A DNA stretch of 64,000 nt. Origin: GCA-003244245 sp963822695 (GTDB lineage: Bacteria > Actinomycetota > Actinomycetes > Mycobacteriales > Pseudonocardiaceae). Of this stretch, positions 9,269 to 19,601 are shown in pieces. The position numbers were made by a program, and so were the translations under genes. The notes below the pieces were generated by a model. The model was given only the letters and a program-made list of their open reading frames with translations, was not told where the DNA came from and made no database searches. How positions within the stretch are numbered: position 1 is the first letter of the stretch; each line of letters begins with the position of its first letter. The stretch is taken from NCBI GenBank assembly GCA_963822695.1, contig CAWGJH010000028.1, positions 23,520 to 87,519 on the forward strand, written 5' to 3'.

Positions 9269-10365
9269 TCCTCGTGCGAGTAACACCTCAACCGACAGGC
9301 TGGACCCGGCGGTTCGGCCTGCTCGCCATCTGGGCAGTCATGATCGCCGTGTTCGGCATCCTCCGGCCCGAGGAGTTCCTCACCACTGGCACCGCCAGCG
9401 CGATCCTCAGCACCCAGGCCCCACTGCTCGTCCTCGCCCTCGGGCTGCTACCCGCGCTGACCGCCGACACCCTGGACCTCTCCGCCCCGGCCACGCTCGG
9501 CATCGCCGACACGCTGCTCGGCGAGCTCAATGTCGTGCACCACTGGCCGCTGTGGTCCACCACCGCCGCTGTCCTCGCGTGCGGCGCGCTCATCGGCGGC
9601 CTCAACGCCGTGTTCATCGTCGGCTTCGGCGTCGACCCCATCGTGGTCACCCTCGGCACCGGCACCCTGCTCGGCGGCGCCGCGCTCGGCATCAACATCG
9701 TGCCCACCGCCGGCATCAGCGCCTGGCTGGTCAACCTCACCCGGCACCCGATATTCGGGCTGCAACTGGTCTTCTACCTCGGTCTCGTGCTCGCCTTCGC
9801 CACCTGGTACTTCGCCACCTACACCCCCACCGGGCGCCACCTGTTCTTCGTCGGCGCCGGTCCCGACGTCGCCCGCCTCACCGGCATCAATGTGACACGA
9901 CACCGCACCGCTGCTCTCGTCTACAGCAGCGTGATCGCCTCGATCGCCGGTATCCTGCTCGCCGGCACGCTCGGCTCGTCGGACCCCACCATCGGTCCGA
10001 CCTACCTGTTGCCGGTGTTCGCCAGCATCTTCCTCGGCGCCACCACGATCACCCCCGGCCGGTTCAATGCCTGGGGCACCGTGACTGCGGTGTACTTCCT
10101 CGTCACCGGCGTGACCGGGCTGGAACTTCTCGGGCTGTCCGGATGGGTCAACCAGGTCTTCTACGGGGCCGCGCTCGTCCTGGCCGCCACCTTCTCGCGC
10201 ATCGCCACCCGTCGCCACGGCAGGAAGGTGCACAAGCATCCATGTGACGCTGTACGGGCGGCTGGAAGGTGCACAAGCATCCATGTCGCCCTCGACGAAG
10301 GCGCTGGGGCCCACGCGCGGCGTGACGGAGCCCGGCCTGTGATCGTGACGGTCATTCTGCGTTGA
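9265..10365 (+). CDS. Sugar ABC transporter permease (RbsC/XylH-like)
   Basis: A 366-aa polytopic protein starting at GTG 9265 in a GTGA overlap with the ATPase. It has about eight to ten membrane segments and family motifs such as GINVTRHRTAALVYSSVIASIAGILLAG split over two spans, then FASIFLGATTITPGRFNAWGT. The last 50 residues, from about RIATRRHGRK, are not typical: they run through two copies of a 23-base repeat (10223-10286) that adds a hydrophilic tail. The original stop may have been displaced by the repeat. Confidence 0.85.
   Translation: MILVRVTPQPTGWTRRFGLLAIWAVMIAVFGILRPEEFLTTGTASAILSTQAPLLVLALGLLPALTADTLDLSAPATLGIADTLLGELNVVHHWPLWSTTAAVLACGALIGGLNAVFIVGFGVDPIVVTLGTGTLLGGAALGINIVPTAGISAWLVNLTRHPIFGLQLVFYLGLVLAFATWYFATYTPTGRHLFFVGAGPDVARLTGINVTRHRTAALVYSSVIASIAGILLAGTLGSSDPTIGPTYLLPVFASIFLGATTITPGRFNAWGTVTAVYFLVTGVTGLELLGLSGWVNQVFYGAALVLAATFSRIATRRHGRKVHKHPCDAVRAAGRCTSIHVALDEGAGAHARRDGARPVIVTVILR
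10223..10286 (+). repeat. Two copies of a 23-base dispersed repeat
   Basis: GGAAGGTGCACAAGCATCC plus ATGT occurs at 10223-10245 and again, identically, at 10264-10286. A third copy of the core (GTGCACAAGCATCCATGTGA) is at 61554-61575, over 51 kb away. The copies here lie inside the 3' end of the permease gene. Confidence 0.8.
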
Positions 10366-10404
10366 TCCGTTCGGTGTCGCCGATGGTGCGCAGGTACCAG
10401 GGCA

Positions 10405-10680
10405 TCAGAGGCCCCGCTCGCAGGCCGGGCAGTGGAAGCGCGCTGGGGCGGTGAGGCGTTCGGGGAGCACCTGCGCGCCGCAGAGGGCGACGTAGCGGCC
10501 TCCGGTGCGGCGGCTTGCGGCGAAGGCCGCCGCGGTGACGCGGTGCGCGATGCCGGTCGGCCCGTCAGCGAACTCAACAGTGCACACCGATGCGAGGACG
10601 GTGGGTGGTCGGGCGCGACGGCTCCGGTACAGGATCTCGCGCAGGGTGGCGATACGACGGAAACGGTGTCTGCCTGGCAT
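10405..10680 (-). CDS. Small H/C...CxxC protein (paralogue 2)
   Basis: A 91-aa protein with GRYVALCGAQVLPERL followed by HCPAC and an upstream HRVTAAAF segment. The order of His, Cys-Gly and CxxC is the same as in the gene at 3461-3769, suggesting a shared zinc-binding fold. The N-terminus is Arg rich. Encoded alone, converging on the ABC permease and upstream of a decayed regulator. Function unknown. Confidence 0.65.
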   Translation of the reverse strand: MPGRHRFRRIATLREILYRSRRARPPTVLASVCTVEFADGPTGIAHRVTAAAFAASRRTGGRYVALCGAQVLPERLTAPARFHCPACERGL

Positions 10681-10783
10681 TGCGCCTCACTTGCCACATC
10701 ACGGTCTCTCTGCGGATGACGGTAGGAGACGGACAGTGGCTAGGTGGGTACTCGGCGTACCCGGTGACGGGTGGTACTGGTGT

Positions 10784-11945
10784 CTATTCCTGGATGCCGA
10801 TGCGGGATGCTAGGCGCTGAACGTCCTCACGACTGGCTGCGGGCGCTTTCCGTAACAGGTCGCGGGTGAGAGCACGGGCCGGTGGCGAGTAGATCACCGT
10901 CTCCGCGGAGACGTCCACCGCTTGCCCGAGCAGATGCAGGACGCCGAGTTCCTCGCCCATGAACTGGTAGCCGCGGGCCAGTTCGACCAGGTGTTTGGCG
11001 CGTTGCTCGGTCGAGGGGATCGACGCGGGATCGATGGTCGCGGCGCGGCGGCGGGCTTCGTTCCCGCGGCCCAGCGCAACCGCGACCATGACGGCATACA
11101 GCTCGACCAGAACCGCCCGATCCTGGTCTGCGGATACGCGTACCCCTCGGGCAGCAGCCGATGAGCGGCGGCGTGGCCTTTCTCCCATCGTGCCCATGCC
11201 GACTCGTCCCTCGCGCGGGCCAGCGTCAGCGCGGCGTGCATCTCCAGGTCGACATACGTCGCGGCCGATTCCCGATCCTCCTCCATCCGATCGCGAACCA
11301 GCGGGATCGCGGAGTCCAACTCCAGTACGGCGTCCTCGTGGTGACCGATCGCTCGGATGAGGGCGGCGTAGTACCAGGAGGCTCGGGCCATCACCAGCGG
11401 ATCGTCGGCCGCCTGCGCGGCGGAGTAGGCGCGGTCGGCCGACATCCAGACCAGCTCCCTGTCGCCGTGCCACGCTAGCCACGCCTGAGTGAGGTGGTAG
11501 GTCTCGGCGAGCAGCCGATGTCCTTCGCGCTGGTCCCTGCATCCTGCCGCGTCGCGGCCTGGCGGGCGTCCAGGATCAGCCGTGGCAGGACCTTGCCGGT
11601 CTCGGTGCGCTGCTTGCTGGAGGTATGCCAGAGCTGCCACGCGGAGTCCAGCGCCGCTCGGACATACGCGCTTGTCTGCGGCTCGCCGTCATCGATCCGG
11701 TGCATCAGCAGGGCGCGGCGCACCTCGGGCACCGCCGCATGGGTCGGGCGCTCCACCACGGTGTAGGACACCTCAGGCCCGTACAACGCCGCGAGATCCC
11801 GGATACCAAGTGCTCGGGCGGCCCGCACCGCCATCGTCAGCGTGAGCTCCCGGCGAGGCCACCCACCGAGTCGCGCGCTGCGATCCCGGAGTTTCCGGGA
11901 ACCCTGGGGATCTAGTGGGCGACCATTGTTGCGTGTATCGCACAC
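10784..11945 (-). pseudogene. TPR-type transcriptional regulator, multiply frameshifted
   Basis: Three successive frames together rebuild one protein of the actinobacterial XRE-plus-TPR kind. The first frame (to about 11540) has RAARALGIRDLAALYG, VERPTHAAVPEVRRAL and WQLWHTSSKQRTETG. The second (about 11540 to 11170) has LLAETYHLTQAWLAWHGDRELVW. The third (about 11170 to 10784) has ELYAVMVAVALGRGNEARRRA, IPSTEQRAKH and a C-terminal ETVIYSPPARALTRDLLRK. Two frameshifts are therefore required, near 11540 and 11170. The helix-turn-helix part at the N-terminus is poorly preserved. It was probably a ligand-responsive regulator. Confidence 0.75.
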
Positions 11946-12038
11946 AGTGCCGGAAGGCCTTCCGGCTCGGCTGGACGGCGAGGAGAGCGCGGCGGGGTTG
12001 ATCCTCCGGTTGGAAACCGGCCTGGGGTGGCGTGATGA

Positions 12039-13310
12039 TCAGCCGTAGGGCGGTGATGTCCGCGCCGCGCTGGCGGCGGCCAGGTGGTGTGGTTGCCCGT
12101 GCTGCCGTCGGTTGGTTGACTGGCTCAGGCCCTCGCCCTGACTTGCGTCCAGCGGGTCGGTGAAGTCGAAAACGATGGTGTCGTCGTAGGTGGCCAGGAT
12201 CCGCTGGGCGGTTGTGGTCAGGTGGATCTCGTCGGGTCCGTCGTAGATACGGGTTCCCCGGGCCATGCGGTGGGCCACGGAGAGGAACGGGTGCTGGAGC
12301 CCTTCGGCGCCGAACACCTGCACCGCCCGGTCGAGCACATCGTTGAGCATCTGCGACGCCGCGACCTTCGCCGCGCTCACGTCCGACGTCGCGGGCAGGT
12401 CGGCGTCGAATACGCGGCGGCCCGGCGCAGCAGGCTGCGCGCCGCGCAGATCTCGGTGTAGGCCGCGAATACGTGCTGGTGCATGAGCTGCTTGTCGGCG
12501 AGTACCCCGCCGAGTGTCCGGCGCTGGCGCATCCGCAGGCACATCAGATCGAATGCCCGCTGCGCCTGACCCAGCCAGTGCATCGCCCGCAGCAGGCGCC
12601 CGAGGTTCAACCGTCGCCCGATCACGGCGGTGCCCCGCCCCGCTGACCCACGAGGTAGTCCTCAGGCACCCGCGCGTCAGCGAACTCGAGCTCCCATTGG
12701 TCGCCCTCGAGACCCAGCGTGCACAGCGGCCGTACCACCCGGAAGCCGGGGGTGCCCGCTGGCACCACGATCAGCGACAGCGCGCCGCGGATCGGCCTAC
12801 CCAGCGCCTCGGTCCGGGCTACGACGGTGGTGAAGGTGGCGCGGCCGGCGCGGCAGGTGAACCACTTGCGCCCGCGCACCGTCCACATGCCCTGGGTGAG
12901 CTGCGCCTCGGTGCGCAGCAGGCTGGGGTCTGACCCGCTGACCCCGGGCTCGGTCATGCCGTAGCTGGCAACGGCGGTGCCCGCCGCGAGCGGGGCCAGG
13001 TACTCCGTGCGGACGCGGTCGGAGCCCGACTCGTGCAACATCCGCACGTCGAGCGTGGCGTCGGCGCCGAACACGGCGGGTCCGTGCAGTGCGCGGCCCT
13101 CCTGTTCGGCGATCGCCAGGTACTCGGGCAGCGTGAACCCAGCGCCCCCAAGCTCTGGCGGGTAGTACAGCCCCCAGAGACCGGCCGACCGCGCCCGCTG
13201 CTGCAGCTCGGCGAGTACCCCGGCGCCGTCTGGACCCGTGAGCAGGCCTCACGGGGCAGGATCTCCTCCTCGGTGAACTGGCGCACGGCCGCGCGCACGG
13301 ACACCGGGTC
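12039..13310 (-). pseudogene. Acyl-CoA dehydrogenase, frameshifted
   Basis: Pieces of an acyl-CoA dehydrogenase lie in consecutive frames. RQFTEEEILPREA opens the N-terminal domain, still in the ligase frame. From about 13240 the frame with GLWGLYYPPELGGAGF, YGMTEPGVSGSDPS and RGRKWFTCRAG takes over. From about 12630 come IGRRLNLGRLLRAMHWLGQAQRAFDL in pieces and the RRTLGG arm; from about 12420 the C-terminal VFGAEGLQHPFLSVAHRMARG and the IYDGPDEIH motif. Three frameshifts are needed. The family oxidises acyl-CoA to enoyl-CoA with FAD. The N-terminus appears joined to the ligase without a stop, suggesting an ancestral fusion or a lost intergenic gap. Confidence 0.75.
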
Positions 13311-14933
13311 CCGTGGCACCGTCCTGGTGACCAGCTCGAGCAGGGCCCGCTTGTCGACCTTGCCCGCCGGGGTGATCGGCAGCTCATCGAGCACCACCAG
13401 CTGCTCGGGGAACTTGCGCCGCTCGAGGCCGGAGGAGTCGAGGAACGCGCCGAGGCCGGCCATGTCCAGCGGTGGCGCCCCCGCCCGCAGCGCCACGCAC
13501 GCGCACACCCGCTGCCCAAGGTCTGCGTCGGGGATCCCGAGGCACGCGACGCTGACCACGTCCTCATGCGCCGCCACCGCCACCTCGACCTCAGCGGGGC
13601 TGATGTTGGTGCCGCCACGGATGACGATCTCCTTGCTGCGGCCGACGAGGCGTAGCCTACCGTCGTCGTCCAGAAAGCCCCGGTCGCCGGTGCGTACCCA
13701 GCCCTCGGGAGTCCGGTAGCGCTCGTCCAGCTCCGGTGCGTGGACGTAGCACAGCGGGGACATCGGCCCGCGCGCGAGGATTTCGCCGACCTCACCGTGG
13801 CGGACTGAACGGTCGGCGGGATCGGCGATGCGGATGTCGCAGATCGTGGCGTTGGGCTGTGCCGACCGTGTACTGGGCGACCGGGAGGGGATCGTCGAGC
13901 AAGGTGTGACAGTTCACGCCATCGGCCGAGCCGTAGAGGCTCACGAAGGCGCAGCCCAGGCGCTGCGGCGCACTGCTGCGCGGTCGGCGGGTCGATGATG
14001 GCGCCGCCACTGACCACGGCCACGAGCGAGGACACGTCGGTGGCTCGGCAGGTCCGGGTGGCTGAGCAGGCGCTGGAACATGGTGGGCACCCCGAACACG
14101 TGGGTCGGCCGGTGCGCCGCGATGGCCGCGAGCGCCTCCCCCGGGTCGAACCTCGGCAGCAGCACCAGGGAGCCCCCGAGGGTCACGAGCACCCCGACGG
14201 TCGCGCACGAGCCGAACGACGAACCGAGCGGGACGCCGAACATGCCCCGCATGGGGGAGCCATCCGGTGGCGCCAGCCGGGCGAGAAACCGGCCCCGGCC
14301 GCCGACCAGCGCGTTGTGTGAGTACGCCACGATCTTCGGCTCCGCCTCGGTGCCCGAGGACACCAGCATCCGCACCGCCGAGTCCGGGTCGATGGGCGGG
14401 ACGGTGTCCCAGTCGAGCGCGGGGCCGGCCAGCAGGTCGTCCAAGGCGATGGTGCCCGGCGCCGCTGGGCCGTCGACCACGATATGCGCGAGGTCGGGCA
14501 CCTCAGGTCGCAAGCTCTGGTAGAGCTCCGCGACGTCGACGTCGGCGTAGTGCCGGCAGGTGAGCGCGACGCTGGCCCGGGATCTGCGCAGCAGCGCCCG
14601 CACGTCGCGGTCGCCGCGCCCGGCCGGGAAGGGCAGCACAACGCCACCGAGCGCCGCGACGCCGAGGTCGACGACGACCGCGCGCCACGAGTTCGCCAGC
14701 TGGCAGGAGACGACCGATCCCGTCCCGACTCCCCACTCTCGCAGGCCGTGCGCGAGCCGCAGTGCGGCGTCATACAGCTCGCTGCGACTGTGCACTCCGG
14801 AGGCGTCGAGCACCGCAGCCCGGTCCGGATTGCAGCCGACCAGCTCCGTGAACAGTCCGAACACGTCCCGGTCGGGGTAGTAACCGGCCCGGGACCACTC
14901 GCGGCGCAGCGCCGCTGGCACGAGGTCGGGCAA
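13311..14933 (-). pseudogene. AMP-forming acyl-CoA ligase, frameshifted
   Basis: Starts at TTG 14933 (PDLVPAALRREWSRAGYY). The N-terminal domain carries the P-loop-like LVSSGTEAEPKIVAYSHNAL in place of the usual T/S-SG-TTG-xPK, and then VFGVPTMFQRLLSHPDLP. The frame changes near 14040 (SSLVAVVSGGAIIDP), near 13960 (GCAFVSLYGSADGVN) and near 13860. The remainder is read as GEILARGPM, GWVRTGDRGFLDDDGRLRLV, GRSKEIVIRGG and LPITPAGKVDKRAL, which are the A8 and A10 adenylation motifs. It would have activated an organic acid for the neighbouring CoA enzymes. With three shifts it cannot be functional as read. Confidence 0.75.
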
Positions 14934-14972
14934 CCGTCGGCTGAGCCGACAATCTGACTGTCGGGGCAGGGC

Positions 14973-16910
14973 TCACGAGAATCTCCAAGGTGAGGTGACG
15001 ACCACGCACCCGTGGTGGGCAGTGTGCTCGGCCAGGCGCGGGTCGGCGGGCAGCGCGGTGAGGTCGTTGCGCACCACCGCCGCCGGTATCCCGGCGGTGT
15101 GCAGGCGGTCCAGCCAGCACCGGGCCGGCAGTGTGCGCAGCGGCGGCTCCAGCCGGGCGCGGAGCCCGGCGGTCTGCCTCGGGTGCGTGGGCGCCGGAAC
15201 GCCGACCGCGCGGCACAGCGCGTCGATGCCAGTCGCCGAGCGGGCAGCCAGGGCGAGTGGCTCGTCGGCGGTGTCGAACACCCCGGTGATCGGCCGAGGT
15301 GGTGCGCCGCAGCCGGTGCGCGACCAGGTGCGGCCCGCATCGGGGCAGCCAGCGCATCGGTGAGGAGCACGTCGGCCGCGCCCAGCAGGGACGACTCGAC
15401 CCGGGCGCCCCGGCCGTCGAGGTAGCGCAGCGCCAGTCCGGCGAGCACACCCTCAATGCACACCTGCGCGCCGAGCAGGTCGAGCAGCGTCATCAGCGAC
15501 GGTCGTGGCGAGCCGGGCTCGCCGAGCACCTCGGCGAGCCCGGAGTGGGCCTGCACCATGAAGTCGGTTCCGAGCGGCGGCTCAGGCACCCAGGGGCTGT
15601 CCCAGATCCCGCCCCACGCTGACGCCTGCGCGTACACCAACCCCGGGCGGATCCACTGCAGGTGCTCGGCGTCGAGTCGGTAGCGCTCCGCCTTGCCAGG
15701 TGCCCAGTTCTGCAGGAAGACATCCGCCTCGCGCACCAGCTCACCGGCCTCCGCCTGGCCCGCCGACGTGCGGATGTCCACCTCCACCACCTGCTTACCG
15801 TGGTTCAACGCCACGAACCTCGCGGAGCAGTCGCCGGCCATCGGGGGCATCCCGCGCAGCGGGTCCCCACCCGGTGGCTCGATGCGCACCACCTCGGCGC
15901 CGAGCAGGACGAGCAGCCGGCCCGCAAGCGGCCCCTGCACCCGACGGCAGGACTCGACCACCCGCAAGCCCGCAAGCGGCAGGTCACCCGATCCGGCACC
16001 GCCCTTGCCAGCCGCGGCCGGACGTGGCTTCGGAGGCCGGACGGGTGGTCAGCCGCCACGGCGCGGGCGGACCGGCTGCGGCCAGGACGTCGGGGTCACA
16101 ACGCCGCTGCGCTACACTGCGCACCGGGCACAGGCTCATCCCGGTCTGCGCGGCGACGCGCACGAGGTCGGCGAAGGTCCACCCGGCGAGCGTCTGGTGC
16201 AGCTGCGGCCACAGGGCAGAGGTGGCGCTCGGGTAGCGCAGCAGGAAAGGCCGCCAGCTGCGGCCGATCGCCGCTGGGTCGGCACCGAGCCGCGCCCAGA
16301 ACGCCTGCCAGGGCGCGGCGTCGAGGGCCTCCAGCTCCAGCGGCACACCGTCCGAGGACCGGAAAGGGGGGCGGAGGGTTCCCTGGGGCTGCCCCGGCTG
16401 GCCCGCCTCTGGATCCTCGGTGGCCGTCGCGGCCGCGAGGTACTGGCTCACCGTGAGGGCGGCCGCCGCCGGAAGGGACACCGCCGCGTGCTCCACGGCC
16501 AGCCCGCGCAACCGCCCCACCACCACGGCCAGCGCACCGTGTAACGCCAGGCTCGCCACCGTGGCGCAGACGTACGGCACGCCGATCGGCGCCACCCCGC
16601 CAGCCGCGCGGCCGTGCACCGCCATCAGCCCGAACACGGCCTGCGCGCACACCTCGTCGTACGGGCCGTCCCGCTCGACCCGCCACCCCCGCACCGAGCT
16701 CGTGGCACTACCGTGCGCGCCGCGCACCTGGAGGCCGGTGCCCGATGGAGCGTCCACCAGCGGCTCGGCACGGCCGGCCGGCCCGGGCGGTCCGCCACCC
16801 GTCGCGGCCAGCAGCCGCCTGCCTGCGGCGCGCAGGCACCCGTCCAGGCCAGCTCGGGTTGGTCGCACTGCCACCCGGTAGGGCGCATCGATGCCACGTT
16901 CGTGTCTCAC
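14973..16910 (-). pseudogene. Two-domain CaiB/BaiF-type CoA-transferase, frameshifted
   Basis: From GTG 16910 the first frame runs to about 16000 (VRHERGIDAPYRV, FGLMAVHGRAAGG, LHQTLAGWTFADLV). A shift moves to the frame with LRVVESCRRVQGPLAGRLL, LGAEVVRIEPPGGDPLRG and FVALNHGKQVVEVDIRT, the classic CaiB nucleotide-type fold; another near 15300 leads to FDTADEPLALAARSATG and the stop at 14973. Family members move CoA between organic acids. It leads a reverse-strand operon with the ligase and dehydrogenase remnants, so the three presumably served one degradation or tailoring route. Confidence 0.75.
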
Positions 16911-17146
16911 GTGCGACGATGGTTGAGAAATATCACTGAAAGTCAATAGAATCAGCGCTCCAGTCGCATCTGACCACACGAATAGGTGTAGTATTTAACA
17001 CTAGAGTGACACTACAGTCAACGAGGCGTTCAGGGTCTATTTCGGTGTTCACCACCGGTTCTCGCGGCGCTCACAGAGGCTGAAGTCGCAGGTAAAGGAG
17101 TTCTCACCGGACGCCTTCATGGACCAGTGCACTAGACGGTCGCTCC

Positions 17147-18427
17147 ATGCACTCGCTGGTTCGACAGTTCATGAGGACGGTCATGACACGTTCGGCGGAG
17201 GACGGCTCGACGGAGGGCAGGGCAACGGTGGGCACACCGCTGGGGCTCGTGGTTGTGCTCACCCTCGCGATGACGCTGCCGATGCTCGTGCTGTACGCCA
17301 TCGGGGCGCTCGGGCCGCAGCTGGTGACCGACGTGGGAGTTGACCGGACCGAGCTCGGTGTACTGCCCGCGGCCGGGTTCGCGGTCGCGGCGGTGCTGTC
17401 GCTGTGGGCCGGCCGCATCGTCGACCGGGCGGGTACCCGGGGTGCCGGCGCGGCGCTGTTCGTCGTCGTGGCTGTCTCGTTCGCCACGATGGCGCTCGCT
17501 GGCGGCCTCGGGCTCCTCGTCGTCGCCGTCGCGGCGTGCGGGATCGCGCAGGCCCTGGCCAACCCGGTCACGAACCGGATCATCGCCGAGCGGGTACCGG
17601 CCCGGGCCCGGGGCACGGTGGTCGGGATCAAGCAGTCCGGCGTGCAACTCGCCGCCCTGGTCGCCGGTGTTGGGCTGCCACCCATTGCGGCGGTCTGGGG
17701 GTGGCAGGCTGCTCTCGCGTGCGTGCCGCCGGTCGCTCTGGCCTGCCTGATCGCCACCCTCCGGTTACCCCATGCGGCCCCCGATACAGCCCGGAGACCG
17801 GGGGCAGCCGGCGGGCGGCTGCTGCCCGCCGCACCCGGGCGGGCGCTGGCCTGGTTACTCGCCTTGCAGCTGTGCCTTGGCGCGGGGCTCGCCGCCGTGA
17901 CGACGTTCGTCCCGCTCTACGCGCACCAGGACCTGGGCGCGAGCGAACGTCATGGGGCGCTCATTCTCGCTGGCTTCGGCGTCTCGGGGATAGCCTCCCG
18001 GGTGCTGTGGACGTCGGTGGCTGGCCGCCGCGGCGATCCGTTGGGTCTGCAGCTCATGCTGGCGCTGCTCGCCACGATCGCCGCAGGCGCCCTGTGGCTC
18101 AGCAGCGCAGTCCCGGCGGGAGGCCTCGCACTGGTGTGGGCCGGGGCCATCGGCGTCGGGGCCACCGCCGTGGCCGCAAACGCCGTCTCGATGCTGAGCG
18201 TGATCAATGACCGCCGCTTCGGCCCGGTGGGGCACGCCTCGGCGCTGGCCTCCAGCGGATTCTTCGCGGGCTTCGTGGTCAGCCCGCCGCTGGCCGGGCT
18301 GCTCGCCGACACTGCAGGCTTCGGCGGTACCTGGATCCTGGTCATCGGGGCGTTCCTGCTAGCTACCGGCTGCGCGGCAGGCCTGCGGCGGCTCGGTCAC
18401 GCGACGGTCGCTACGCCAGCCTCATGA
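17147..18427 (+). CDS. MFS transporter
   Basis: A 426-aa protein with about twelve membrane spans in two halves separated by a hydrophilic loop near residues 205-225 (LPHAAPDTARRPGAAGG). The loop-2 region reads LSLWAGRIVDRAGTRG, matching the MFS G-x-x-x-D/R-x-x-G-R pattern, and GTVVGIKQSG is typical of CynX/NimT-type members. ATG 17147, or the internal ATG 17183 preceded by GAGGACGG, could be the start. It is divergent from the decayed CoA operon across a 236-base promoter region and precedes the GH88-like gene by 30 bases, so it probably moves the substrate or product of this locus. Confidence 0.82.
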   Translation: MHSLVRQFMRTVMTRSAEDGSTEGRATVGTPLGLVVVLTLAMTLPMLVLYAIGALGPQLVTDVGVDRTELGVLPAAGFAVAAVLSLWAGRIVDRAGTRGAGAALFVVVAVSFATMALAGGLGLLVVAVAACGIAQALANPVTNRIIAERVPARARGTVVGIKQSGVQLAALVAGVGLPPIAAVWGWQAALACVPPVALACLIATLRLPHAAPDTARRPGAAGGRLLPAAPGRALAWLLALQLCLGAGLAAVTTFVPLYAHQDLGASERHGALILAGFGVSGIASRVLWTSVAGRRGDPLGLQLMLALLATIAAGALWLSSAVPAGGLALVWAGAIGVGATAVAANAVSMLSVINDRRFGPVGHASALASSGFFAGFVVSPPLAGLLADTAGFGGTWILVIGAFLLATGCAAGLRRLGHATVATPAS

Positions 18428-18457
18428 CGGCGCCAATCCTACGACTCAGCCAATCCT

Positions 18458-19591
18458 GTGACTCAGTCCCCACTGACGCTCGCCGAGCGGGACCGGGCGA
18501 TCGACGACTTGGTCGAGCGAGTGCTACGTACCCGGATCGAGTGCGGGCAGCGATACCCATTGTTCGCTGCCCCCGCAGGCGGGCGATGGACCACTAGCGG
18601 CCGGGGCTCCTGGTGCGCCGGGGCCTGGATCGGGCTGCTGCGGCTCGCGGCCGCTCGCAGCGGCGACGCGGCAACCGCCCGCAACGCCCTGGATCGGGCA
18701 CGAGGCCTCGGACACTGGGTGACCACGGATACGGTGGCCCGCGCGATGGTGCTGCGCTGCGCCACCGACCCGGCGGACGCAGTAGACGCGATAGCGTGCG
18801 ACCCGGCCGTGACACAGTTGCGCGCGGACTGTGCTCGGGCTCTGGTTGCCGCCTTCTCTCCTGCGGTGGGCGCCATCCCCGACGGAACCGCACTGGGCCG
18901 GGGCGAACTCGGTGCCCGAACGTGCACAGTGGACGCCATCGCATCGGTGATCGGGCTGCTACCCGCTGCGCCAGGGGTACCGGGCGCAGCGCAGGTGGCA
19001 CGGCGGCACGCCCGGACGCTGCTCAGCGCGGTGGCACCGGACGGGCGCGTACCCGCCGAGTACCGGCTGCGGGCCAACGGCACCGGCCCCGAGCCGCTCG
19101 GCCGCGCGGGTGCGTGGGCACGTGGGCAGGCCTGGGCGCTGCTCGGCGCCGCCGAGGCGGTGCGTGCCTGGGGTGCGCCGTGGCTCGCACCGGCTCGGGC
19201 GATCGCCGCGCACTGGAGGACTCTGCCCGTGCCCCCGCCTGATGTCGAGGGCGAGCCGGGCCTGCTCGACACCGCGGCGGCGGCCATCGCCGCCGATGCG
19301 CTGCGGCTGCTGGCGGCGGCCGATCCGGAGCACTCCGCCGCGCACCGGGCCACGGCGCAGAGTCTGTGCGCGGAGCTGGTGCGCACGCACCTCACCGGTA
19401 GCGCACCCGGGTTGCTGCCCCAGGCCCCACGCGGGGTGTTCACGCACGCCTGCTATTGGACCGGCCCGCGCGGGCGCGAACAGGTCGAGTGTGTCTGGGG
19501 CGGGTACCACTTGCTGCGTGCGCTGCGCGGCACCGATGCGGTGCAGTTCCCCTCTAGAGCGCCACTCGTTACCATGCCCTCATGCCAGTAG
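18458..19591 (+). CDS. GH88-like (unsaturated glucuronyl hydrolase-like) protein
   Basis: A 377-aa soluble protein with the alternating helices of an (alpha/alpha)6 barrel. Motifs close to GH88/GH105 enzymes are RWTTSGRGSWCAGAWIGLL near residue 46 and GAWARGQAWALLGAAEAVRA around residue 215, then a C-terminal GVFTHACYWTGPRGREQVECVWGG read in two parts. Family enzymes hydrate unsaturated uronic acid sugars; the motif match is partial, so substrate and activity are uncertain. It follows the MFS gene and precedes the monooxygenase by ten bases. Its last 40 coding bases are duplicated at 22193-22233. Confidence 0.6.
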   Translation: MTQSPLTLAERDRAIDDLVERVLRTRIECGQRYPLFAAPAGGRWTTSGRGSWCAGAWIGLLRLAAARSGDAATARNALDRARGLGHWVTTDTVARAMVLRCATDPADAVDAIACDPAVTQLRADCARALVAAFSPAVGAIPDGTALGRGELGARTCTVDAIASVIGLLPAAPGVPGAAQVARRHARTLLSAVAPDGRVPAEYRLRANGTGPEPLGRAGAWARGQAWALLGAAEAVRAWGAPWLAPARAIAAHWRTLPVPPPDVEGEPGLLDTAAAAIAADALRLLAAADPEHSAAHRATAQSLCAELVRTHLTGSAPGLLPQAPRGVFTHACYWTGPRGREQVECVWGGYHLLRALRGTDAVQFPSRAPLVTMPSCQ

Positions 19592-19601
19592 GGGTGCGGG
19601 C

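Noticed and set aside
10223..10286. Dispersed repeat as a CRISPR array
   Set aside because: Only two adjacent copies with an 18-base gap lying in a coding end, no leader and no cas genes.
14183..15967. 594-codon reverse frame as a single CoA-transferase
   Set aside because: Only its first ~220 residues follow the CaiB family; the rest is a shadow of the ligase after the frame change.
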